Below, one piece after another: positions 54,501-63,280 of a DNA stretch of 64,000 nt. The stretch lies in assembly GCA_946894095.1 (NCBI GenBank), contig OX335656.1, positions 4,727,001 to 4,791,000 on the forward strand. The letters run 5' to 3'. Position numbers and translations under genes: made by a program. The notes under the pieces were generated by a model that saw nothing but the letters and a program-made list of their open reading frames with translations, did no database searches and had not been told where the DNA came from. How positions within the stretch are numbered: position 1 is the first letter of the stretch; every line of letters starts with the position of its first letter. Source of the DNA: Incurvaria masculella (taxonomy: Eukaryota; Arthropoda; Insecta; Lepidoptera; Incurvariidae).

Positions 54501-57500
54501 AATCTATACATTTTAAAAAGAATAGTCATCAGACATAGCTTGTATCATGAAAATTTATAATCAATTTAGTTTTTGTTAGATTTTTGACTACAGCGGTCGT
54601 GGTTTACTTTTAGCTATAAGTCGTTTTATAATTCAAATTTTCGTAAATCTTACCAAATCAAACACTATGCGCATTGTCTGCTTTGTAGACATGTTGCATC
54701 CTCCTCATCACGGAGCCTGTCTTTTTCTTCGCAACAGAGAAGGTCCCAGAGCTCAATAGCACGGTTTTGTACCGTGCCTGCGAATGAGTTAGCCCCGCCG
54801 GGATGGGTCACCGGGTTTCTTTTTATTGGAATGTTCCAACGGACCCTTTTTGGCTTAGGAGAATCTCTTACTCAGAGGCACCAAGTGAGACAGAAATGAG
54901 TTTTCAATCAATGTCAATTTTAATATCTGCTTTGACATTTTTTTATTCAATGCGATGCTACGAGCCTGGTTGGAATATACCCCCAGTGGAATCCGAACCA
55001 CGACCAGCATCAGTAGTCAAATGGTTACTAATCCTGTAATCTTCTATATGCTTAACATGACGCTCAAGTTCGATAAAGGCCTCAGAGCAGCGAGGTTGTT
55101 GGGGTTAATTGGCAAGATGTACTAGGGTATTATAAAGTCGCATGAAATGTATGAATGACAATGGCAGGCTGGCCGTGGACGAAGCATTGGCGGACGGCGG
55201 CAGCCCGGAGCGCTCGCGGCACTCGATGGCCTCCTCCCTGCCCGCCTCCATCGAGTACGACACGGAGCGGCTGCGCGCGGAGCTGCGCGCGTGCGGCTTC
55301 GACGCGGGCCCCATCACCGCCGCCACCAAGCGGCTCTACCTGCGCAAGCTGAAGAACCTCAAGAGCGGCGTCGGCGGGGACGGAGCGAGCGCCGCGCCCG
55401 CTCGAGGGAAAAGTGAGTGTTGATGTTACTAGTCCACCAAAACATTTAGACTTACCGGTGGACTGTGGCCTCCAAATAATGCACGGTCAGCTCCCGAGTA
55501 ACGCTCAATAGCGACTAAATTCTTGGAAATTCCACCAATCAGTTGAAATTTATCACGCGCCCCGCAGATTACTTGCGTTCACCTAGCGAACATTTTAAAT
55601 GGAAACTTTTTTTGTGACAATCTATATAAGGCTTAGAAAATTTAAAAGTATGAAGAGCAAAACATTTCATTTGTCAGAATTGTCGGATAATTTTTTTTGA
55701 TGTCAAAATAATAAAATTTTTGCAGTTTTCTTGATATTTTACAAAATGTTTAAATTTACTGTCAGGTGCAAAATCCAAATTCTTAGATGTAAATCTTGTT
55801 CCAAAAGAGGTAATCCTTTGTCTGTTCGGTCCATTAATGCTCAACCAACTGAAAGATGTAATGGAGAATTTTCCCCACCAGCTTACAGCATAGAACTGCA
55901 GAAGTCCCTCCGCTACGAGAAGTGGTTCGAAGACCTCTCGCCGTACATCCCACTCGAGAGCGCGGTGCGCGAAGACTTCGCGCGGCCCGAGCGCGCGCGC
56001 GCCTGGCGGGAGGGCTGCGCCAAGACCTCCTTCACGTACCTGCTGCTCGACCCGCGCGCCACCGACAACCTGCCCGTGCGCGCTGCCACGCAGACTCGAC
56101 ACGCTGCCTGGACCACCTTCGTCAACTCCATATTCTACGTCGGGAAAGGTTTGTGCTTTTCATGTGATCCTAGTACTAACTGCTGCAACCTGGTGTTCGC
56201 CCGTGCGCCACCAATAACGCGCGGACTGTCAAGCAGACTCGATGCGCGGCCTGGACCACCTTCGTCATCTTAATATTCTACTTTGGGTAAGGTTTGTGCT
56301 TTCATGTGATCCTAGTACTGACTGCTAAAACCTGGTGTTCGCCCCGCGCGCCACCAACAACGCACGGACTGCCAAGCAGACTCGTCAGACTGCCAAGCAG
56401 ACTCGTCAGACTGCCAAGCAGACTCGTCAGACTGCATGGTCCACCTTTTTTTTTGCTTCAAGTGGTCCGAGTACTAACTGCTGCAACCTGCTGCTCGACC
56501 ATGTGCTACCTCCCTGCTCTTCAAGATGGAAACAAGACTCAGGTAGTCACATATTTCTGTAGATACATGAAATGAACAAAAAATGCTACGTAAATAACAT
56601 TAAATTCTATACTTTTACATTATCTATACTTTTACATTAGTTTCATATCAAAATGATAGTGGATTCTTAAGACAGCTAAATTTTAAAGTGAATGCTGTTT
56701 TATTCGAATGTTTTCAAATATTTTTTATTTATTATAATAATTACATAAAATATGTAAAGCTAGATTTTTTGTTTTTAAAGGTTCATCAACATCAGGCATC
56801 AACAAATCCTTGAAAACATTTCCTAACAAACCGAGTTGTGTATTATTGGAACGGCCTACCTGAGAAAATAATAAGTTCATTCAAGTGCATTCAATTGTTT
56901 TAAAAAACAAACTGGATCTTTACTTAAAATTAAAAAAATCATAGACAAGACAATAAATAAATAAGTGCAAGTGCTTAAAAACAAAAGTGCAAGTGCATAA
57001 AAAGAAGTGCACGCATCAGCATATTGCTGCTAGTGCATTACAATATAATTACAATGTATATATAACATGTATTTTTACAAATAATTTGTTGAAACTACAG
57101 TTTTCAATGTTTGAGGCCTGTGCCTGCCTTAACTTCATATTCTACTTTAGGAAAGTTTCATTGTCTTTCATGTAATCATGGTACTCACTGCTAGTACCTG
57201 CAGCCTGATCCATGCGCCAGTGAAAACGTGCCTGTATGTGTGTATACCTTCTTGGATTGATTATAATGTTCTTGGCTTGGTACTTTGGTACTTACAACTA
57301 CTCAGGTGGCGACTTTTAAACACAGGGATTAAAGAACCTGTGTACCCTGGAATAGGAAGCCATATTTTAATGAAATCAATAATTAAAAATATCTATTTAT
57401 CTAATGTGTATGGTATTCCATTTTAAAAAGGTTTGGTTTTTTAAAACTGTACCCGAAGTCCCAGTTGTCACCTAAATTGGCGTTACGGCAAACCGATCGA

Positions 57501-58271
57501 CTGGCGTTTTCAAATGTATGGAGAAATGGAAGAGCGCGCGCAGTGGGCGTTAAGCGAACTAACATTTGCGAGTCCGAGCTTGATTTGACAGCTTACTCAA
57601 CGTTGCCGTAAATACGTCGACGTTGCCGTTTACGTCGACTCCGCGTTTCATATAAATCGGAAGTCCCAGTTTGACTTTGACAGCTTGAAGAAGTAAAACC
57701 ACAGAATATCTAGTAAAAACTTGTATGGAGTTTGACGTTTTTACGGAACTTCAAAGTTACGTAAACGCCAATTTAGGTGAGAACTGAGACTACCGGCTCT
57801 GTTCAACCATATTCGAATTCATATTCGAGAATGTTAACGACCACGTAGACAAATCGTCTCATACCATTCTTCCTCACCCTGAAGTAACTAACCCCTTGCC
57901 ACCCAGGAAAGCGTTCGAGGCCGTACTCGCACCTGTACCAGGCGCTGACGCTCTGGAAGCGCGACTTCAGGACGTCCAACGACAAGAAGGTGCAGCACAT
58001 CCTCGACATCTGGGGCGCGCAGGTGGGCGTGGTCTGCCTGCACGTCTTCCAGAACGTGATCCCGGCGGAGGCGTACACACACGAAGCGGCCATGATCGAC
58101 GCGCTCGGCCTGGCCAGCCTGCGGAACTTGAAGAGCGGCAACTACTACGGCGTGGCGGAGAGCTGGCCGCTGAGGGAGCGCCGGATGCTCGGTCTGTACC
58201 TGCTGTACAAGGCCATGCTTATATTCCTGAGCGAGGGAGAGCGGCAGCTGCGCCCGGGGGATATTGATTAG
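48521..58271 (+). CDS. ANKLE1: ANKLE1/LEM-3: ankyrin, LEM and GIY-YIG nuclease protein, complete
   Basis: The exons are 48521-48585, 48878-49039, 51326-51588, 52254-53349, 55168-55412, 55882-56148 and 57907-58271. All are GT-AG and phase-consistent; the total is 2463 nt, 820 residues. ANKLE1 (C. elegans LEM-3) is a DNA endonuclease that processes DNA bridges or damage late in division. Domains in order: ankyrin repeats about residues 20-135 (LLHLAVG, LLKHGADPN, GTTPVHVAAVWGR); a low-complexity linker about 150-530; a LEM domain about 556-597 (DTERLRAELRACGFDAGPIT); and a GIY-YIG domain from about 660, with YLLLDP as the GIY-side strand, FYVGKG as the YIG-side motif, and HEAAMIDALG and GNYYGV further on. 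No transmembrane segment was seen. The start is supported by in-frame TAA codons just upstream and an A at -3. Identification by recognised domain order is strong. Confidence 0.95.
48878..49039 (+). CDS. ANKLE1: ANKLE1 exon 2, first ankyrin repeat
   Basis: Acceptor GTGCATTGCAG, donor TG|GTATGT. It encodes LLQRYLSRNNVDVN, then GVGLLHLAVG and EILLKHGADPNL. Confidence 0.95.
49080..49810 (+). mobile_element. CTAGCTGCGGTACCCGGC-type repeat, copy with an inserted MITE
   Basis: Begins CTAGCTGCGGTACCCGGCTC and shares its interior (CGTTTGAGCCGAATTAGCAT, GACTCCAACCCACAGCCAGC) with 62160-62587 in reverse orientation. It is split at a TTAA by the element at 49298-49605. The family type (LINE tail or SINE) could not be decided. 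Confidence 0.75.
49298..49605. mobile_element. 308-bp piggyBac-type MITE
   Basis: TTAA at 49294-49297 and 49606-49609. The ends CCCTTTCCCCGCCA and TGGCGGTGAAAGGG are inverted repeats starting with CCC, as in piggyBac elements. The paralogous repeat at 62364-62367 shows a single TTAA at the corresponding place, giving a natural empty site. Confidence 0.88.
49952..50166 (+). mobile_element. GGCCAAGTG-type interspersed repeat in ANKLE1 intron 2
   Basis: Runs from ACCGGCCAAGTGCGAGTCGG to TAGTAATAGGGTTCC. The last part of the family end is missing. Confidence 0.8.
50430..50795. mobile_element. ~365-bp MITE of the TCACCTAAATTGGCG family in ANKLE1 intron 2
   Basis: Ends CAGAGTTGTCAGTCTGAG and CTGGGACTACAGGCTCTG. 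The interior (CTTCAAGCTGTCAAAGTTAA, GTCGACGTATTTACGGCAAC) matches the 22707 and 57447 copies. Confidence 0.85.
50935..51250 (-). mobile_element. LINE reverse-transcriptase C terminus (CR1-like)
   Basis: On the - strand an open frame ends LQERRERGDLVETFKIL, then FLANRVVESWNSLPSEVVNA and SFKNKLDNH, the standard C terminus of CR1/Jockey-group reverse transcriptases, then an A-rich (AATA)n tail at 50925-50960. The frame is open over 96 codons, so this fragment is comparatively young. It lies directly before ANKLE1 exon 3. Confidence 0.85.
51326..51588 (+). CDS. ANKLE1: ANKLE1 exon 3, ankyrin repeats 2-3
   Basis: The acceptor at CACATTCCAG is the one that keeps phase and yields NLC-SDEGTTPVHVAAVWGR. 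The frame is open further upstream but contains no repeat homology there. It encodes LRLLVACGGDPARRDDDARTA and AAREQQWPVCDYLRRTF. Donor CTAG|GTACAT. GC-rich codon use, unlike exon 4. Confidence 0.88.
51757..52176 (-). mobile_element. tRNA-derived SINE, near full length, in ANKLE1 intron 3
   Basis: Reverse complement of the 3211 copy with high identity. A/T tail at 51757-51778, box B complement GGAATTGAACCCAA at about 52113 and box A complement near 52160. The body frame (60 codons) is nearly the same in the two copies, which reflects their similarity and not coding. Confidence 0.88.
52254..53349 (+). CDS. ANKLE1: ANKLE1 exon 4, long disordered linker
   Basis: Acceptor ACTATGTTTAG, donor TTGT|GTGAGT. 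It encodes about 365 residues without a recognised fold: a Cys-rich PNCNCVCHEA, Ser/Asn/Lys-rich stretches, and near residues 427-458 two and a third copies of a 14-residue acidic repeat (NDSEEHLTTDVIEL, then NDSDEHLAIDAIEL). It ends with an acidic stretch EEYKYEDAEEDVVLIEKR. Codons are AT-rich, in contrast to exons 3 and 5-7. The linker length makes this protein longer than the human homologue (about 600 residues from memory). Confidence 0.9.
53042..53137 (+). repeat. 42-bp coding repeat in the ANKLE1 linker
   Basis: Units start at 53042, 53084 and 53126 (AACGATTC, AACGATTC, AATGATTC), in frame, 14 codons each; the third is partial. Confidence 0.85.
53430..53570 (+). mobile_element. tRNA-derived SINE head fragment in ANKLE1 intron 4
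   Basis: GTCTAGAGGTCAGTGCCTG and GGGTTCGAATCCCAGG (strong box B) lie at tRNA-like spacing, then SINE-like sequence fades out. Confidence 0.6.
53571..54268 (+). other. ANKLE1 intron 4, unclassified part
   Basis: AT-rich, no repeat family recognised. Confidence 0.4.
54272..54812. mobile_element. TTAAGGTGGCCC-family MITE in ANKLE1 intron 4
   Basis: Left TTAA at 54268-54271, then GGTGGGCCTTCCCGCTCAT. The body matches 31934-32476. The right end GGATGGGTCACC has lost its TTAA. Confidence 0.8.
54940..55030 (-). mobile_element. tRNA-derived SINE fragment
   Basis: ATTCAATGCGATGCTACGAG and TGGAATCCGAACCACGAC are the reverse complement of the SINE body. Confidence 0.6.
55168..55412 (+). CDS. ANKLE1: ANKLE1 exon 5, LEM domain
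   Basis: Acceptor CAATGGCAG, donor AAA|GTGAGT. After SRHSMASSLPAS it encodes the LEM fold: IEYDTERLRAELRACGFDAG, then PITAATKRLYLRKLKNL. LEM domains bind BAF, linking to chromatin or the nuclear envelope; binding here is inferred from the family. Confidence 0.93.
55413..55881 (+). other. ANKLE1 intron 5
   Basis: 469 bp of AT-rich intron ending in TTTTCCCCACCAG. No repeat was recognised. Confidence 0.6.
55882..56148 (+). CDS. ANKLE1: ANKLE1 exon 6, first half of the GIY-YIG nuclease
   Basis: It encodes YSIELQKSLRYEKWFEDL, then the nuclease start CAKTSFTYLLLDPRATDNLP and NSIFYVGK. The intron falls inside the FYVGKG motif (last Gly codon split). The last 112 bases of the exon, with the donor and the first part of the intron, recur as decayed tandem copies in the following intron. 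Confidence 0.95.
56187..56540 (+). pseudogene. Tandem decayed copies of the ANKLE1 exon 6 tail and its donor
   Basis: Homologous units start at 56037 (the real exon: TACCTGCTGCTCGACC), 56187 (AACCTGGTGTTCGCCC), 56329 and 56485, a period of roughly 142-156 bp. The unit starting 56187 still shows CCACCTTCGTCATCTTAATA, TTCTACTTTGGGTAAGG and GTTTGTGCTTT, that is exon tail plus intron start, with frame-breaking changes. The 56329 unit contains three copies of a 21-bp word (CTGCCAAGCAGACTCGTCAG and one base). The 56485 unit is cut short. Confidence 0.85.
57125..57215 (+). pseudogene. Further decayed copy of the ANKLE1 exon 6 end
   Basis: AACTTCATATTCTACTTTAG, GAAAGTTTCATTGTCTTTCA and ATGGTACTCACTGCTAG resemble the exon 6 donor region (CAACTCCATATTCTACGTCG and the intron start). 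Confidence 0.6.
57447..57801. mobile_element. ~355-bp MITE of the TCACCTAAATTGGCG family in ANKLE1 intron 6
   Basis: Almost identical to 22707-23056 over CACCTAAATTGGCGTTACGG, CAAACCGATCGACTGGCG and AAGAGCGCGCGCAG. The right arm ends GACTACCGGCTCTG. A part of the right arm is rearranged (GTTTTTACGGAACTTC). Confidence 0.85.
57907..58271 (+). CDS. ANKLE1: ANKLE1 exon 7, second half of the GIY-YIG nuclease
   Basis: Acceptor CTTGCCACCCAG. It continues GKRSRPYSHLYQALTLWKRD, KKVQHILDIWGAQVGVVCLH, AEAYTHEAAMIDALGL and GNYYGVAESWPLRERR, ending AMLIFLSEGERQLRPGDID and TAG. The Glu in HEAAMIDALG is the position expected for the metal-binding acidic residue of GIY-YIG nucleases. Confidence 0.95.
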
Positions 58272-58324
58272 AGGTGATTTCATTCAATTAATTCATTTAA
58301 TCTCGTTTGAACATTGCGACTAAA

Positions 58325-58330
58325 AATAAA
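58325..58330 (+). terminator. ANKLE1 poly(A) signal
   Basis: AATAAA 54 nt after the stop codon, with a GT-rich element (TGTGTGTTTTGG) about 12 nt downstream. Confidence 0.8.
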
Positions 58331-58474
58331 GAAATTGCAATTGTGTGTTTTGGAATTAGGTCAGGTCACCCAGCTGCTCTTATAGATGGTTGTTCTAAAA
58401 TTTTGATCTCGTAGCTATTTTTTTACTCGGTACTTCTAAGGATAAGTCAGAACTGTAGACTCCGTAAGCTTTGT

Positions 58475-58770
58475 TCGCCATACAAACGTAGTTTACTAAT
58501 CATTTGAATGCCACTGTTCCAATTTAATCGATATTTAATATCTATTATCAGACGACAAAAATCTGTGTTACTTACAAATATTGTTTTTTCCGAAAACCCA
58601 AACCAAATGAAATGAAAGAACAATATACATTGCGTTTTCTCTGTTTTTTGACCCAGAATACATTTACTAAATAAAACAAAAACATGCAGACGCATTTGGT
58701 GCCTGATATTAGATACCAAAGATCAAGTAAATTGGTACAGTGGTTTTAAAATTTGTTAGTAAACTTCAAT
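58475..58770. mobile_element. ~290-bp MITE with AAACGTAGTTTACTAATC ends
   Basis: The left end CGTAGTTTACTAATCATTTG and the right end AAATTTGTTAGTAAACTTC are imperfect inverted repeats, with CACTGTTCCAATTTA/TAAATTGGTACAGTG inside. Related sequence lies at 13905-14285 and directly downstream at 58800-59240. Confidence 0.7.
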
Positions 58771-58799
58771 TGTATGAGAGCGTGATTTCCTGATGCCTC

Positions 58800-59240
58800 C
58801 CACCTCAGGGCAGAAAATTACGATCACCACACAAACGTAACTGACTAATCAGTTCAAAAGCACTGTTCTAATTTATGTACTGGGCATTTAATAACTAATA
58901 TCAGGCAACATTTTTTTTTATGTAAAGCCTGGCATGTGGCATACGCCAGGACCTCTTAAGGTGCCTGACGACGCCCATGAGCTTTCGATTTTTTATGGGG
59001 CTGCTTTGGGGGAAATAACTCGGCAGGGAGTGCATTCCATAGTTAACCGACCTGTCTGGTGACTGCATATTTTGTTTTTTTCCAAAAACGAATCCTGTGT
59101 CAAATTACAGAGAATAAGCCTTTCTTTTTGCTTTAATTTGACTATTGATTTTCCAAGAAAAAAAAAAGTACAGACACGAATATTCCTTGCCTGATTCCTG
59201 AATAGGACCAGTGCTTTCCTAATGATGAGTGGGTAAACTG
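58800..59240. repeat. Related, rearranged MITE copy with an insertion
   Basis: CACAAACGTAACTGACTAATC, CACTGTTCTAATTTA and GCCTGATTCCTG match the preceding element. About 150 bp of other sequence starting TAAAGCCTGGCATGTGGC interrupts it. Confidence 0.5.
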
Positions 59241-59800
59241 CGTGGAATGGGGATCGTAATTATGTAATGCTTACGGGCCACTTATAATTTTCTGATGCTT
59301 ACGGCGACCTTAACTGAAAGTATACCTGCACACGTGTACTTACACATTGTATTTGTTGACCAAAGAACTGAAGTTTACCGTCTTATATTTAACACTAGTA
59401 AAGTAAAAAAAATTGATAAACAAATTTTCTCAGAATTGACGATACTGATGCCCAATTTTTGCAATTGTATGTTATAGCTATAACTACTTTAAGACTGACA
59501 ATAAATTAATTTTGTATATAATTTTGCTGAATATGTTGAGAGAAATTTCTTATGTATTAATGATGTGTTCTAATTAGGATAGTTTCTTTATGGGAAGCAT
59601 GTATTATGTAGGCAAATACATAATTTTGAGAAATATTGAAAAGGAGAATGCTTCATTTACATAATTAATGTTTGTATCATACAATGCATTTAAAACCATA
59701 TTTTGAATTATGAGATTTTTTTGAAAACTTTTGCAATTTCTATACATCCCTTTAACTGTACACCTCATGGGAAAGACATGCCCATGCATACCTTCCTTAT
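59241..59800. other. Intergenic, unclassified
   Basis: AT-rich DNA downstream of ANKLE1 with no recognised feature. Confidence 0.4.
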
Positions 59801-59980
59801 ATTATTGCACAGCTACATTGAACTGGTTGACAAATACAGATAATTTTTATTGCCGCTTCCACCATCGTTCATTCAATGTACGATCGACGACGTGACGAGA
59901 ATTCTAGTACGAACCAGGGTGGGATTAACCCTCTTACCTAGTAATAAGGCAGGGAACTATAGTTTTATATGGGCAATGCA
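59801..59980 (-). mobile_element. tRNA-derived SINE fragment
   Basis: ATTGCCGCTTCCACCATCG, GGGTGGGATTAACCCTC and TACCTAGTAATAAGGCAGGG are the reverse complement of the SINE body. Confidence 0.65.
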
Positions 59981-60359
59981 CGGCCAGTCTCAATGGTCGA
60001 AAATGCTAACCTGTCCAGAGCCTGATAAAAAAACTAAAAGGCATTCTCCTTTAGAGTCGAAAGTATTCAAACAGATTTGCTAGATGTGTTTACAAGATAT
60101 ATGTATTTTTTACTTTAATTTATTTTAATTATCACATCCTGAGCTTTAATTTGTCACAAACTTAAACCAACGTTTTTTTGTACCTATAGTATTTAATTGT
60201 AGATTTAAGTTTTTTTCAAGCATTTTTATAAGTATTATTTTGCTAGGACTTGAAATATACTCATTATGAATGTGAAAATATGTAAAAGTTACAATGTCCA
60301 CTCAGTCCTCAAAGTGAGATTTGTCATTCATCTAGTTTCTTTTGAAAAATTGCTTTTAA
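59981..60359. other. Intergenic, unclassified
   Basis: AT-rich, no recognised feature. Confidence 0.4.
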
Positions 60360-60900
60360 GGCGGCCCAACCCGGCGGGCCTAACTCATTCGCGGGCACGG
60401 TACAAAACCGTGCTGTTGCGTTCTGGGACCTTCTCTGTTTCAAAGAATAAGACAGGCTCCGTGATGAGGAAGTTGCAACATGTCCACAAAAAAGACAATG
60501 TGCATAGTGTATGATTTGGTAAGATTTACGAAAATTTTAATTTCAAAACGACTTACAGCTAAAAGTAAACCACGACCGCTGTAGTCAAACATCTAACAAA
60601 AACCAAATAGATTATAAATCTTGATTAAATAAGCTATGTCTAATGACTAATCTTTTTAAGATTCTCTTTATTATCATTGCGTAATCCACCTCCAAAGTTA
60701 TTGTATAAAACGCGCGAAAAATTCGAACTTTCGGACCTTATAACTTAGAAACCAAACACAATTTTATAATGCCAATGGTCATCAGACATCAAGTTCGATC
60801 AAATAAAGCTATTTTGAGCAAAATTTTGGATCTCTGACAAGAAATATGGGCGTGATCTTCTTTCCCCTTTTGTATGGGGAGATGAGCGGGTTGGGCCACC
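60360..60900. mobile_element. TTAAGGTGGCCC-family MITE, complete copy
   Basis: TTAA at 60356-60359 and 60901-60904. Opposite orientation to 31934-32476, to which it is very similar over 541 bp. Ends GGCGGCCCAACCCGGCGGG and GAGCGGGTTGGGCCACC. Confidence 0.85.
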
Positions 60901-60904
60901 TTAA

Positions 60905-61318
60905 ATATCACAAATGTATTATTTTAGTTTTAAGTTTAATTCAATGTGTCTGAAGTGGTCGATGTTGGTATGGAAGCTTTAAATTTATAACAGCCCATGC
61001 GTGAAGACATACCTGGCGATACTCACCAAATTATGTGGGTATCGGGATATTTTATTTATTGTCCTAGTCACTTTTTGTAAAAAATAACAACATTTTAACT
61101 TGCACCCGTAATTAAACTGAATGCACAAACATGAATCTTTTGTTTGATTTTATTACCAAAGCTTAAGGTTAGCTGTATTTGTTTTTGTCTTGCTGGCTTT
61201 GAATAGAGCCACCATTGAATATAGCAGGCATCTGAGGGATACTTTAAATCGCCGTCCATGGATTTTTATAACTGTGTAGAAAAATGACAATATAAATGTG
61301 TTGAAAATATGTATCTAC
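60905..61318. repeat. Intergenic with a GAGGCCC-family MITE fragment at 61213-61275
   Basis: ACCATTGAATATAGCAGGCA and TTTAAATCGCCGTCCATGG match the interior of 19317-19798; the rest is unclassified. Confidence 0.5.
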
Positions 61319-61440
61319 ACCAGAGGTTCTCAAACTTATTTCGTCTACCGCCCACTTTGAGAATCCATTTTTTTGCAGCGTCCCCCAAAATGTTTTGCTT
61401 CACGACATCTTATAAATCACAATCGCAATTATGACTCTAA
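61319..61440 (+). mobile_element. Possible hAT-type element end
   Basis: ACCAGAGGTTCTCAAACTTA resembles the CAG.GGTTCTCAAAC terminal inverted repeat of many hAT elements and is followed by a CGCCCACTTTGAGAATCC segment that partly pairs with it. No opposite end was identified. Confidence 0.45.
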
Positions 61441-61540
61441 TAAATTTAGTTTACAAGTAATTGTTTTTTTATAGTGTGTACACAACGTGAGTTTACTATT
61501 ATAATCTAATAAATATTATAAAGGGGAAAGTTTGTAATAA

Positions 61541-61578
61541 TGGATGGATGGATGGATGGATGGATGGATGGATGGATG
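61541..61578. repeat. (GGAT)n microsatellite
   Basis: About nine uninterrupted GGAT units, followed by sequence (ACTCTTTCACGTAAAAACTA) that is typical of an old dispersed insect repeat. Confidence 0.9.
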
Positions 61579-61693
61579 TTTGTTACTCTTTCACGTAAAA
61601 ACTACTGAATGGATTCTAATGAAACTTTACAACAATATAGCTTATACATCAGAATAACACATAGGCTACAATTTATGTGCCCATGGGCTTTAG

Positions 61694-61742
61694 AACTTTC
61701 ACGGGGCTGCGAAAACGATGTTTTCGCAGCCCCGTGAAAGTT
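61694..61742. repeat. Perfect hairpin, 23-bp arms and 3-nt loop
   Basis: The arm AACTTTCACGGGGCTGCGAA plus AAC is followed by GAT and its exact reverse complement. All 23 positions pair. Confidence 0.97.
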
Positions 61743-62159
61743 GTTTGTTTGTCCGTTTGGCGAATTTTCAAGGCACTAGCGATTTGTAAAACTTAGTACA
61801 TGTACATTTAACTACCCGGGAATTAGGATTGGCTAAATAGAATTCAGTTCCGCTTACGCTAAGATGGGGCTGTCATACAAACTGCAATGCTATGCACGGC
61901 TCGGCTTTGCGGCGGCAGCGCTTACTTTTACTGAAGTACGGCTTGGTATTTCCTGCAACTTTAGGACTACTTGGCATCACGCTAAATCGCCGGAGGAGCG
62001 ACCAACAGAATAAAATCCTTGAGAACCAATTACTCGATTTAGATGTGCATTGTATCGGGGACATCTAGCCTGATTCTACTAAAAACTTATAGATTACATA
62101 ATATAACGCTTCATTACCAGAAGGGTAAGTAGTGAGTCTTAAAGTCTTATAACATGCGA
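61743..62159. other. Intergenic, unclassified
   Basis: No recognised feature. Confidence 0.4.
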
Positions 62160-62587
62160 ACCACTTACCTGATTTATATGCGTATTTTATCAATGTATAG
62201 CATCTCTGGGAGCAGTCAGGTTCGAGATGGGTTACTGTTTTCGATGTTGAGGCTGGCTGTGGGTTGGAGTCCACGCAAAACTTACCTACGTTACACGTTA
62301 CTTAATAGGTAAGCAATGCAGCAGTGAAAGTGCAGAAAGGTTCTCGCGGCAAATGTTTTTTTTTTAAATAGCCACCAAACGTCAACGAAGCTCTAAATGG
62401 GAATTATTGGATGTTTCTCATTAAATCATGCTATTTCGGCTCGAACGATCTTGATTAAATTTAGTACATGGATACATTGTCCTGGACCAGTTTGACCCTA
62501 TTTTGGACCAGTCATGTGGGCTACTTTTTATCCATGAGATAATTTAGCCGACACTAACCCGAGCGGAGCCGGGTACCGCAGCTAGTA
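62160..62587 (-). mobile_element. CTAGCTGCGGTACCCGGC-type repeat, uninterrupted copy
   Basis: Ends GAGCCGGGTACCGCAGCTAG on the + strand. Homologous to 49080-49810 without the 308-bp insertion; the single TTAA at 62364-62367 is the empty site. Confidence 0.8.
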
Positions 62588-62888
62588 TAATATAAATAAA
62601 TATTATTTATAAAGTTTCGTTCAATTGCCCTCCTTAGAACTCAAAAACAAGATATATCTTGTTTATAAATAATATTTATCAAAATAATTGATGTGGTGCA
62701 GGTAGGTTTTTATTTTAGTTTTACGTAGGTACTATAAAATAGAAGAAAAACACAAATCCACCATCTCTCCCTCCTAAATCACTTCCAGCTCCCCCCAATT
62801 TGCTCTGAGGCCTTTACCGCACCCACAAGGGGGCGTTATCATTCAATTTGATAAAGATCGATCTACACAAATATAAAAATCCTTGGGC
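62588..62888. other. Intergenic, unclassified
   Basis: Contains an inverted pair (ATAAATATTATTTATAAA/TTTATAAATAATATTTAT near 62593-62610 and 62659-62678); otherwise nothing recognised. Confidence 0.4.
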
Positions 62889-63005
62889 GGGCGATTTAGT
62901 GTATCCCTCAATGCCCGCTCCATTCAATGGTGCAAGCCTGGGGAATCAAGGATCTTAGTGATTTTTCGATAAGTGATTTGTGACTCGTAGTACAGGTTCT
63001 GATGG
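62889..63005. mobile_element. GAGGCCC-family MITE, terminal fragment
   Basis: GCGATTTAGTGTATCCCTCA, CATTCAATGGTGCAAGC and TCGATAAGTGATTTGTGACT match the right part of 19317-19798. Confidence 0.75.
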
Positions 63006-63109
63006 CGAACAATAAACATCTCGCGTCCGTTCCATTTTAACGTTCTTGCGTGCAATATCCATATACATAGACCCCGCTTTAGCCATGTGGTTCCACTGCA
63101 TTTCTTACC

Positions 63110-63280
63110 GTGCATTTCGTAACAGGCGACTAAGGGAATAGTCGTTCATGGTTCGGATTCCAAGTAAAACTGTAGGTGTCCTTCCTTACTAGTAAGTAAG
63201 TGTTGGAATCGCGCCCGTTAGTAATGGTCGAAGCGAAATAAATAAATATAGGGATGATTCTGGGCATGACACCTAGGTTC
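63110..63280 (+). mobile_element. tRNA-derived SINE fragment
   Basis: CATGGTTCGGATTCCAAG, AAAACTGTAGGTGTCC and AATGGTCGAAGCG match the SINE body. Confidence 0.65.
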
